Assembly: GCA_031835245.1 (NCBI GenBank)
Contig: JAVKOQ010000211.1
Location: 1 to 64,000, forward strand
Reading direction: 5' to 3'
Source of the DNA: Balamuthia mandrillaris
Taxonomy: Eukaryota > Discosea > Longamoebia > Balamuthiidae
Length of the DNA: 64,000 bases
Below, in pieces: positions 1 through 8,999 of this stretch. The notes beneath the pieces are model-generated. The model ran no database searches, was not told the DNA's origin, and worked only from the letters and a program-made list of their open reading frames with translations. Position 1 is the first letter of the stretch, and each line of letters opens with the position of its first letter. The position numbers were made by a program, and so were the translations under genes.

Positions 1-779
1 TGGTAGGCATTATAGCATGATCGTATGGAGCATTGGATGCATGCTCCTTCTCTCTTCGAACAATACATACACGTCTAAGTAGATTTTTTGTTTTTGTTTT
101 TTTAGCATCAAACACAGAAGAGGAGAAGAAGAAGAAAGATGAAGAAAGAAGAAGAAAGAAGAACAAAGCGAAGAAGAGGAGGAGATTACTAATTCAAAGC
201 GATCGCGATTAATGTCAGCAAGGCCAGCAACAGGCTCCAATAAGCAAGGATCCACAAAGTACATTTCGGGCATCCAAGCTGCACAGATAGCATGCACCCA
301 GCGACCTTCAACCGTAGTAGGTTTAAATGCTTTGACAGCCTCTCTTCCAACCGGACACAACTCGCAATTTACTGTCTCCTCCACTTTGCGATCTCCACGT
401 TCCTTTCTTTGATGTTTGTTGAAGTTGAGGGATACGACGACATAAAGCACAGAACCAAGAGACAGAAGAAAGAAGAACAGGGATACCGTAACAATGTTGA
501 TGAACCGCCACATCGCAACCATCGCAAAACACTATCTGGTTGTCAGCTTCGCTGTCACCTCCTCCACAAATGTCGCACAGGACGTCATCTTCCTCTTCGC
601 CTGCTTTCTTCACGTCATCTTTGTCGCTCTTTTGCTCTTTTGCTTTCTCGGTGAGTTGTTTTAGTTGTTCTGTTCTGTCGCCGTAAAATAGGTCAAAACA
701 ACGTTTCTCGAACGAGTCTATCAGCACTTCAAATGTGTCGTGATCCAGAAACTCTAATGGAAAAAGGCTGCCAAAAGAC

Positions 780-814
<35 letters not shown>

Positions 815-1574
815 AGAAGAAGAAGAAGAAGAAGCGCTAGTCGAAAAAGCAGCAGGAAGAGGAGAAGAAGGAGAAGAAGCACAAGAAGAAGGTGCCCCGT
901 GCATTTCAGAGGTGACGTTCGTTTGTTGGCCAGAACAAACTTTCCAGCGTTCCTCTTTGTTGATGCTGCTGATGAAACGTTCGTCCTCTTCTTCGAGGTC
1001 GTATTCTACACATTCTTTCGGAGCTGCACGTCAACAAGAGATTGATGGGCGTTAGTGTTGTGGAAAGAAACAAATCTAAGAAGATGATTGAGGAAGAAGA
1101 AAGAAGAAGAAGAACAAGACCTAGAACAGAACGAGAGAAGACAAGAGAAGCTAAAGAAGCGAGAATCAAGAAGAAAAGGGAACAACAAAGAGCACCATGA
1201 TAGCAGATGTAGGAAGATGGAAAGCTCCACGCCTCTTCTTGCTCTTTGTCCGGCGTTACGATCCGAATCTCGGGGATGGGAATAGCCTCCTCCTTGGCGG
1301 CATTCTCCTTCTTCTCCTTCCTCTCAACCGCTGTCGCTTTGCTCTTGTCTACCAACGCCGCTGCTTCCTCCTCCTCTTTTACCATCTTCAGCAGATCTTC
1401 TTTCTTTAAGCCCAACATCTGAATGAGCGACTGGGTCTCTTCGTTGGCTGATATGAGTCTGTAACGGTCATCCTTGCGGTCTTCTTCTTTCTGCCATATC
1501 AAAACAGGTAACGCCTGTTCGATGTTGATGGGCCGAGGACGAATGCTCCTACCTCCCGAACGTCGTTCAGCCAT
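1..1574 (-). CDS. BRPF/peregrin-like chromatin reader (PHD plus extended PHD), 3' end outside window
   Basis: Exons on the minus strand: 1196-1574, 436-1023, 190-383 and 1-74 (incomplete). Intron phases agree at all three junctions, and one intron is only 52 nt. The first exon ends in an EPL1-like segment whose continuation reads CVEYDLEEEDERFI, close to the VEYDMDEEDYAWL stretch of BRPF proteins. A helix FEVLIDSFEKRCFD follows, then a C4HC3 PHD finger (CDICGGG, FCDGCDVAVHQHCYGIP, WFCALC). After it comes the knuckle and HC5HC2H extended PHD (CELCPVGREAVKAF, GRWVHAICAAWMPE, LLEP), and the last exon supplies GACIQC and C..AY. This order is that of BRPF/JADE histone-H3 readers that scaffold MYST acetyltransferases; BRPF fits best. 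A poly-Ser run near 780-835 is encoded by a GAA/TTC repeat. Bromodomain and PWWP, if present, lie beyond the window. Confidence 0.85.
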
Positions 1575-1861
1575 CTCTCTCTTTCTTCCTTCGTTTTATT
1601 TTTTTGAGTTTCTTTTTTTCGTTTAAAAAAATACAAAAATAAAGGGAAGCATGTGTCTAACAATTTAGGGGAAAGCCAGTGGACATCTTCATCCGGAGGA
1701 AGTTCCTCCCCGTTGCCTTATCTTGCAACGGTTGGTTTCCCGCCAAAAAAAACTAGCCGTTATAATCAGAAAAAATTACAACCAAAACGGAAAGGAAGAG
1801 GAAAAATGGAACTAGAGAGCCAATGCATCTCCTCTTCTTCGGATTTTTATTGTTTTTTTTT

Positions 1862-3546
1862 TTACTTGAGGAAACTGGTGAAGATTTCGTTCTCTCCTCC
1901 GTCCATGATACGTTCCACGAACAGGTGATCTGGTCGGTTCATCTTTACCTTGTAATCCTGTTGGTAAACGAAAACACTTGGTAAGAAAAGAGAAGAAGAA
2001 GAAGAACAGAAGAAGATAGAAGATAGACGCACCAAAGCATAACCAACAGCAGAGTCCTTCTCGTCGCGGCTGGATTTCTTGCCGATCCAAACGTAGATTT
2101 GGAAGCCGACGTCAAAGATGAAAACGTCATCGCTGGTCAAAAGGGACTTCTTGCAGGCAGCTCCCCTGCCGACCTCCTTGAACTCCATCTTGCCCGAAGC
2201 ATCGCTCAGACTTTTAATTGTTGGAAAAGATTAATGGAACACCATTACAATAGAAGGAAAAGTGACGAAGGAGAAGGAAGGATGAGTACTGGTAAAGAAC
2301 AGGGACATCGCCAGCAACACCAGTGGGATCTTTCTCAGGGATGGAGGCAGGCTTTCCTCCCAAAGCTTCCCAGAAGATCTTGCCATCCTCACTAGTATCC
2401 GCTGCATCGATTATGAAACGCATTATATCGTTAAGCAACCGAAGAATTTAAAGTGAAAAAAAAAAAAAAGAGCAAGAAGTGCAAGAGCAAAGACGAGCAC
2501 AAGTACAAGAAGAGAGAGCGTACAGGAAATCACATGAATCTCAACTTGGCCGCTGCGCTCATCGTCAAAGGCACGAGCGAGGGCGTTACCAGCGTTCTTG
2601 AGGAAGATGTTGGCCTTGGGTCCATTCCAGGTGTACACCTCACGGTCTTTGTCGAGGATGAAGACATCGGACTGGTTAATAGTTGCTGTTCCCAATGTTT
2701 CCTTTTAAAAAACAAGGATATCAGCGACTTGGGCCATGCGAAGGAAGCAAAGAAGAAGGAACAATAGTATACCGCAGTGTAGGTAATGTTTTGACCCTTT
2801 CCACGAAGGTGAATGAGGCGCGGGAAGGTGTTTTCAGGGACAGCGGCCTTGGCCTTTGGTTCTTCCTTGGGCTCCTCCTTGGGCTCCTCCTTGGGCTCCT
2901 CCTCCTTCTCCTTTCCTTTCTCCTCTTCCTCGCTAGAGCTAGATTCAGACTCCGACTCCGACTCCGACTCCGACTCAGACTCGGAGGTTTCTTCCTCTTC
3001 TTTGGGCTCTTCCTGGGGAGGTTCCTCCTTCTTTGGCTCTTCCTTGGGAACTTCCTTCACCGGCTCCTCTTCGCTGGAAGAAGACTCAGACTCGGAGGAA
3101 GACGAGTCGCTGTCCTCTTTCTTCTTCTTTGCGGGAGCAGCGGCAGGAGTGACCTTTCCTTTGGAGGCGTCGTTGAGGTATCGGATCCACCGCTTCTTTT
3201 TGGGCTTGGTCTTGGCCTTCCAGTGGGCGGCCTCTCCTTTCTTCGGGGTGAGCTTGAGGATGTGCTTCGCGCCGCCTTTGAGGTGAGTGACCTCCGCTTT
3301 GGCTCCACCCACATCGACCGTCTTTTCAGCTTTGGATTGATCCTTTTGGTTTTTGTGGCAATATTGTCAGTCGGCGTGACAAAGAAGGTGGAAAGAAAGG
3401 GAAAAAAAACCACAAACTCTTTTTTGAGCAAAGACCTCGAGCTTCTTGCTCTTTTGGTGCAGTACCACGTACTTGCGGTTCCATTTCTTGGCCTTCTTAT
3501 CGCGAAGGTGAAGGTGCGCCTTGAAAACTCCTTCCTCTGCGGACAT
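1862..3546 (-). CDS. PH domain plus two gelsolin repeats, severin/villin-like actin-binding protein
   Basis: Six exons on the minus strand: 3418-3546, 2773-3342, 2524-2701, 2290-2401, 2033-2210, 1862-1957. Phases close and give 420 residues. Residues 1 to about 100 form a PH domain (KWNRKYVVLHQKSKKLEVF and a closing RWIRYLND helix with the invariant Trp). Next is an acidic Ser/Glu linker with repeated EEPKEEP units. The C-terminal half holds two gelsolin repeats (SDVFILDKDREVYTWNGPKA and LSDASGKMEF with SDDVFIFDVGFQIYVWIGKK). Gelsolin repeats bind, cap or sever actin in a calcium-dependent way, and the PH domain suggests recruitment to phosphoinositide membranes. The start codon was chosen because it directly precedes the PH first strand. 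Two repeats is fewer than the three of severin/fragmin, so capping or bundling rather than full severing is possible. Confidence 0.85.
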
Positions 3547-3939
3547 TATTGTGTGACGGCTTTCGAGGTTTTTCTCTTTGCTCCGCAACTAACCTTTGAA
3601 AGCCTTGCTGGAAAGGGGAGCAGTGTCTCCGAAGAAGCGAAACCATGGGGGTGGAATAGAACGGGCGAAAAAAGAAACGAGCAATACCGAAAGCACGGGC
3701 ATAAATGTCCAACACGACAGAGCGGATAAAAGGGAAAGCGGGCAACGGACAAAGAACGCACGTAGGGGAAGCGCAGCTGCCCCCTATTAAACCGAAATAA
3801 AAAAGGAATGTTCTTCGAAGCAGCAAATTCCTGTAATGGGCAAATGAAGAGGCGGCCGACCAATAGCAAAACAAACCGCAATTTTTTTTTTGGGATAAAT
3901 TGCATTGTAACCCGATATTTTCGAAGGGAGGACAGGCAA
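3547..3939. other. Intergenic, 5' side of the PH-gelsolin gene
   Basis: No coding region is supported. The stretch should hold the minus-strand promoter of the PH-gelsolin gene and the 5' flank of the tRNA gene. No TATA-like box stands out. Confidence 0.5.
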
Positions 3940-4012
3940 GGCCGGTTAGCTTAGTCGGTAGAGCGTGGTGCTAATAACGCCAAGGTCATGGGTTCGATCC
4001 CCATACTGGCCA
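3940..4012 (+). tRNA. tRNA-Ile (anticodon AAT)
   Basis: A 73-nt cloverleaf without intron. The acceptor stem GGCCGGT pairs with ACTGGCC (one G-T), followed by discriminator A. The D arm GCTT/GAGC, anticodon stem TGGTG/CGCCA with loop CTAATAA (anticodon AAT, isoleucine) and T arm ATGGG/CCCAT with TTCGATC all form. CCA is not encoded, as expected in eukaryotes. A T6 run at 4019-4024 is a Pol III terminator. Confidence 0.97.
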
Positions 4013-4401
4013 TCCTTCTTTTTTGCCCCAATCGTAAAAATTTTTTTCTAAGACAGAACTTATTTTTTTGTTTCTCTCGTTCCTTGTTTGTTTCCTTTTT
4101 TTTTTTTTTTTTTTTTGCAATCTATTTTCAAAGTTCATTTTTTTTCGTTTTATTCTTTTTTCTTAACAAAACAAAGAAATTAACCAAAGCGAGACGCACA
4201 CTTTACCAATCCTCTCTAAAACACTTTTTCAGCGCGTTCTTTTCTTCTTTCCTTTTGTTTTCATGCATTGTTGCAGTTGTCCCCTAATCGGATTTTCACC
4301 CAAACCTCTGCATCCGCGCTGATGGGAACGAGCGGTTGGTCTTAACAGAGCTCTGTCTTGATGTATTTTGCACATTCGACACTCATTCGAACACTGAAAA
4401 A
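4013..4401. other. Intergenic, T-rich
   Basis: Contains the Pol III terminator of the tRNA, long T runs around 4090-4150 and the 5' region of the next small gene. Nothing coding is supported. Confidence 0.5.
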
Positions 4402-4938
4402 ATGGCTCGGTCGTGTAACGACGACTTTGGGTGGAGGAACCACCACGGACCAGGCGACGCCTTCACTGAGTCTGTTTCATGGACTTTTTTGAATTCATCC
4501 TCAGCGTCGCCCCTCCATATCTACAACGACGACCCCATGCTCCTGCCTCCGTACTCGGCAAATTCGGAAGAAAAGTTGGGGGAGGTGAGAGACAGACTTG
4601 CAGAGGTGAAGGCCTGTGCAGAAGATCTCACAGTTCTGCATCAGGGGAGAAGTAGACACAAGGGTGCGACAACTTTGGATCCTGATGCACGTGGTGGTTT
4701 CCCTTGGGATTACGCTCTCCATGGATACAACACCTCCCTTCACAGCACGACGCCACTTGACTCGGAGTTGACGCATTTTCGTAGTGTCAAGAGACAGAGG
4801 ACGACAGGGACACCCAACCATAGAATCAAGACGAAGCGCAACCCAGCAGGTGAGCGACTAGCAAGAAGACATTGCCGAAGTAACGCATCACCTGCGAGAC
4901 ATCACCAGCAGAAAGAAATGGCAGTTGGATTTCTGTAA
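4402..4938 (+). CDS. Small basic-tailed protein, family C (SP.H..DDP motif)
   Basis: A single exon of 178 residues. The ATG at 4402 has A-rich context and is preferred over an in-frame ATG 66 nt upstream. The N-terminal third carries FLNSSSASPLHIYNDDPM, which aligns with SYFECSPADSPPHLFDDDP (34.5 kb, plus), RLQCSPSASPPHHFDYDP (38.5 kb, minus) and LRCAPAESPPPVYREDP (27.5 kb, minus). The C-terminal third is Arg/Lys/His-rich (SVKRQRTTG, HRIKTKRNPAGERLARRH), like a nuclear localisation or nucleic-acid-binding tail. There is no signal peptide or membrane segment. I do not recognise a known family; function unknown. Confidence 0.6.
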   Translation: MARSCNDDFGWRNHHGPGDAFTESVSWTFLNSSSASPLHIYNDDPMLLPPYSANSEEKLGEVRDRLAEVKACAEDLTVLHQGRSRHKGATTLDPDARGGFPWDYALHGYNTSLHSTTPLDSELTHFRSVKRQRTTGTPNHRIKTKRNPAGERLARRHCRSNASPARHHQQKEMAVGFL

Positions 4939-5468
4939 AACACAAGAAAAAAATGAAAACAGTAGTGAAAATTTAATAATTAATAATTTCGTAATGCTTT
5001 TATCCGATTGGAAGATTTTTGAAGTTTCCGTTGGGAATTCTCCGATCGCAGATAATCTGGGATAATTACTCCAATTTGGTAGGGGTTCATTTGTTGCTAT
5101 CGGTCGAGCCACGCGTGGTTGATGGCGGTGTTACGTGCGAGCACGTTCTGCGACCTGCTCTGATCTTGACAATGGTTCAAAAATGGACCAGTGCCATTTA
5201 AATCCGTGCTCTTTAACTTTGATTTGTTTCTGTTTTAGCTCGATGGCTGAGAGCCAAGCGGTGGTAGGAAAGACAAAAATATCGAAAATCTCCTTGGCAC
5301 GCGACAAAAGCAGCTGACCTTTCCGGAAACAATGATTTGCGAGCATCGGGAAACAGGAAACATGTAACTCTTATCTTTTCGTTTGTTTTGTTTCGTATTT
5401 TTTTTTTCAATCAGTTCATCGAAGAACTCACCCCAGTTGCAAGTAACCAGTCCACTCACCCAGCTATC
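4939..5468. other. Intergenic between two small genes
   Basis: AT-rich flank after the family C gene, then the leader of the family A gene. A T-run followed by TCAATCAG at 5400-5415 looks like a 3' splice site, so a 5'-UTR intron is possible. No other coding signal is seen. Confidence 0.4.
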
Positions 5469-6050
5469 ATGGCTTTCTTCGCTGGCCAGCACTTTCTTGT
5501 TCCGATGGGTGAACCTGAAGCCTTCCCCTTCTGCTACGCTGATGTCCCTCAGAACTGCGACCCAATCCAGCTAAAACATTGGGAAGAGCCAGTGCTACCA
5601 CAAGAGTTGGAGTCGTGGTTCACATGTCCCTCTCAAGCAGTGCCTTTTTTCGATGCTGAACTGGAAGCGATGCTGGACGAGCTAGTCTGCAGTTCAGGGA
5701 GAGAAGAAAATCTACTCTACGAAGAAGAAAAAGATGTTGAAGAACGAGTTGCCGATGACCTGGAAGCGGTTTTGGACGACCTGCTGCGTGTCACCTCCGG
5801 ATGTGGTGCCCCACCACTGACGGAGGTTGACCCCATCTCTGCTGTTTCTCAACGACCTGTCATCTCCAACCATCCTGCTTTCGACATTTCAGCATTGGGT
5901 TCGGGGTTCAGGTACCTCAAACCTGTCAAACGAAGGCCCTCGGGCAAGAGGAAGCAACGCCAATCGAAACGGAAACTGAAGAAGAGCAGCGGCAAGAAAA
6001 CGGAGCACAGGCCAAACAAAAGAAGCCACGTCATGGAAGATTCCGTGTAA
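5469..6050 (+). CDS. Small basic-tailed protein, family A (LGSGFRYLKP motif)
   Basis: A single exon of 193 residues from the ATG at 5469. The N-terminus MAFFAG matches MASFAG (25.1 kb) and MALFSG (36.4 kb). An acidic amphipathic helix FFDAELEAMLDELV lies at about 60-73, and a second similar helix (DDLEAVLDDLL) at about 96-106 looks like an internal duplication. The motif LGSGFRYLKP is at 143-152 and is followed directly by a Lys/Arg tail (RRPSGKRKQRQSKRKLKK). The layout suggests a nuclear protein with a short interaction helix, but this is inference. No database family is recognised. Confidence 0.65.
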   Translation: MAFFAGQHFLVPMGEPEAFPFCYADVPQNCDPIQLKHWEEPVLPQELESWFTCPSQAVPFFDAELEAMLDELVCSSGREENLLYEEEKDVEERVADDLEAVLDDLLRVTSGCGAPPLTEVDPISAVSQRPVISNHPAFDISALGSGFRYLKPVKRRPSGKRKQRQSKRKLKKSSGKKTEHRPNKRSHVMEDSV

Positions 6051-7729
6051 TGGAAGCGGAACAGAAACACAACAGACGCAACCAACGTTCTTTGTTTAGA
6101 GGTTTTCTTTCGCTGTGGGCAACCACGAATAAAACTAGTTTAGACTGTGAAGCAATGTTTTATTTACCACAGCAATGGTAGAACAAGTCGCTTTCATCCT
6201 AGGGTTTTACAACCTAAAACGCAACAGTAGAAGCAATCGCGAAAGAGCAACTGCGAAGGAGGGTGCAAGTGTTGACAAAATGGGTGTTTGGGTAAGGTCG
6301 TTCATGGAAAATATCAACGAACTTCAACCAAATAGGACGGTTTGGTTTATTACATACTTGATGTGGTGGTCAGAGTAACGCTTACCCAACAAAAAAAAAA
6401 AAGAAAAAAAAAAACAACCCAAATAGCTTATCTTGGCAGGTGCGGTCCTAGACCCTATGCGGAGTAGCACTGCTGAACATCCAGAACGACTTCCTGCAAA
6501 GAAGGTTCTCCAAGTGAACGGTGCTAAAGAACCCAAGGGGCAACGAAAGCGACCCAACTCTTGTCTGTGTCGCAGAAGGACCCACCAAACTGGTCAACGT
6601 GTTCATGAGCGGAAGTTGACGGGTAACGGACGGCGCGAGTGACGCATTTCTTTTCAAACCAAGCGGTATTGAGTGGAACTCCGGGGGGCACGTAATCCAT
6701 GTCCATGGACCCTGGAACGGATTGTGACATGAAAAACAAAGTCGGGGATTCGTTCCCTCCCCTCCAGTTATGGCCAAAACAATCAATGCTTGACGCGAGG
6801 TGGGCCCTTTACCAGGCCACGTTGCTTATCTACGGGTTTTTCTCATTCTTTGTTGTCGGGCTCGCTGGACGAAATAAGTATTTATTTTCCATACATGTTG
6901 GCGTTTCAAATAATTATTTGCCTTCCGAGTTTGAATTGCAATCTCCTTATCGGACCTTAATATGCATAATTGCTGTTATCTTGAGTTGGGTTCGTGGGTT
7001 GTTGTCCTCTTATTCGCTTAATCTTAACAAAAGCTCCTTGGCACCTGGACAAAAAAATTGCGAGTTTTCCTCTAAGCAAACCGGCCCATATTCCCCACAA
7101 TCGAATGGTGAAGATGGGATGGTTGTTGGCTCCTGCTTACGAAGAGAAAGCTTTGACCAGCGAAGAGGGAGACTTGCGAATAATAATGATGGAATGGGCA
7201 AAGTGAAAATGAGGTTTACGGAAGTTGCCATGTAATTCAATAAAACCATTTACCAACATTATCTCAGTGAGATGTTGTTGATTTATACAAGCAACGCGCA
7301 CTTTCGTTTCTTGAGGCTCAGCATCTGTAATCTGCCCCACAACTCTTCTTAAAGTCGGAATGTAGCTCGTCATTATAACCTACCTGCTCGTAAACTCCGC
7401 GTGATCACTACGGTAACATTTTCTCATTGGAGTTCTGTTCTGGGTTTGAAAAAAAGCCATTTCTCCTTGATTCTCTCCGTCACCACATTTCTCCTTGACA
7501 ATCCAAACTTTTGAAAAGGTATTATTATGCTAAATAATAAGATTCCATGCCACGGGCTTGTTCCGATTGTTGGGTTATCGGGAACCATTAGGAAGACAAG
7601 CGTAGTTGATCTTTGTTCATTTGTTTTAAAAAAAACTTGAGCCTCTTTGTTTTACTCCTTTCAGGATCCGAAAGGATAAAAGCAAGTTCTCCCAGAACGG
7701 AAGGAGACCAAAAAAACCAGGTCCACAAC
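6051..7729. other. Long stretch without a confident gene
   Basis: AT-rich. The minus strand at 6430-7380 has several short open frames that could be exons of a spliced gene. One ends SWVAFVAPW and could join, across a 42-nt GT-AG gap, to EVVLDVQQCYSA and a stop near 6434. Another reads IPTLRRVVGQITDAEPQET near 7300-7360. I could not connect them into a gene or name a family, and a decayed gene is equally possible. Confidence 0.3.
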
Positions 7730-8194
7730 ATGTCTTGTTTTCCAGTCCTTCAACACGTCACTGAAGCTCCTTCTGGGGTCCCTCTGCACTTTCTACGCTT
7801 TCCTCAGCGCTGCACAAAACAATTCCCACGACAGATGGAAGAACCACCACCATGGACTCCGGACATGAAATCTTGGTTCGTCTCACAATCTTCCTTGCCC
7901 CCTGCGGACATATCTCCGTTTTCCGACCCAGAAATGGACTCCCTCCTGGACGAGCTTCTTCTTCGTTCTTGTTCTGTTGAGGAGCGGGATGAAGGACAAA
8001 ATTCCAGAGACTATTTCATGCAGAGACCTGGTGTTTCGACTCACCCAGCATTCGAGTTTTCCGCCCTGGGAGCTGGGTTCAGATACCTGAAACCCGTCAT
8101 TCGGAAGCCTTCTGTGAAGAGAAAAGCCCGCCAAACAAAGAAGACGCAACAGAAGCAGAAAAGAAAAGCATGCGAGTTACGAGACAGAAGATAG
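7730..8194 (+). CDS. Small basic-tailed protein, family A
   Basis: A single exon of 154 residues, with the ATG at 7730 in the context ACAACATG. The acidic amphipathic helix FSDPEMDSLLDELLL is at about 64-78. LGAGFRYLKP is at 113-122, preceded by HPAFEFSA as in the copy at 5469 (HPAFDISA). The tail RKPSVKRKARQTKKTQQKQK is strongly basic. This and the 5469 gene are the closest pair, in the same orientation about 1.7 kb apart, consistent with tandem duplication. A TCAG preceded by a pyrimidine tract at about 7655-7665 may be a 5'-UTR 3' splice site. Function unknown. Confidence 0.65.
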   Translation: MSCFPVLQHVTEAPSGVPLHFLRFPQRCTKQFPRQMEEPPPWTPDMKSWFVSQSSLPPADISPFSDPEMDSLLDELLLRSCSVEERDEGQNSRDYFMQRPGVSTHPAFEFSALGAGFRYLKPVIRKPSVKRKARQTKKTQQKQKRKACELRDRR

Positions 8195-8999
8195 CGAAAC
8201 AAAGCTAGAACTATTATTTTTTTCATTCTTAACCTCGTTTTCTTGCAATGTGTAGCCGCAGAACAGAGAGAGAGAGAGAGATCAGGGAGAGCGAACAAAG
8301 GAATTGTTAGTTTGCACGACTAGCATCCTTGATGAGCCATGCGGAATGGAACAAGCAGAAAGTTGCCGCTGGTGCACGATGTAGGACAGACAGCTCATCT
8401 GTAGAGATGAGTATCGGGCTGGCTTGCGTTCTGTCCGTCCATTAACCACAATAAAATGCAGATAACTTCGGTCGACCGGGCATGCAGATTCGTATCTCCG
8501 TTTCAGTAAGGTAACGTTAGATGGATAATTAAAGGTCAATGTTCTTTCGAAAGTGAACTAGTCAAAGAAAGGGATCTCAGAGGAACTTTAAAATTGACGT
8601 AAGAGTACTCGAAGAAAACGAATGGCATACGTGCGTTGTGAAACACCTCCCGGTCACAGTTTCAGGGGGAGACCAGCGACAGAGGCGGTGGCAGAACTTG
8701 ATTGCAGCCCAGGAGCCTCCCGCCACGACTGTCCAACACTACCAGATCTCACCATTGGAGCGCCTGCGTCACATCCACCCCATCTCACCTTGCAATTGAC
8801 CTCCCTCAGGAGGCCACCAAGGACAGGAACAGAAAGTGGAACCGACATGAGGAGAAAGTTCGCCCTCCCTCTTTCGAGTTTCCGACGTCGAGAGGGCACG
8901 GTGCATAACTGAAACAGTTGGTTAAATGTACACTTTATTTTGTTGGTACCTTTTGGTGTGTAGCGAAATAAGAATGTTGGCCAGCTCCCCCATTTCCCT
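8195..8999. other. Intergenic, one doubtful small reading frame
   Basis: Contains a short (GA)n run at 8266-8281. A 96-codon frame at 8622-8912 (plus) includes ELDCSPGASRHDCP, faintly like the family C motif. It lacks the DP end and the basic tail, so I do not call it a gene. Confidence 0.35.

Noticed and set aside
2683-3729. 348-codon plus-strand frame with Leu/Arg repeats
   Set aside because: Antisense to the EEPKEEP linker and PH exon of the gelsolin gene; low complexity only.
4888-5112. Short minus-strand frame between the first two small genes
   Set aside because: No family motif, AT-rich, no supporting signal.
8622-8912. 96-codon frame with LDCSPGASRHDCP as a possible family C gene
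   Set aside because: No DP end, no basic tail, and an equally open antisense frame; similarity too short.
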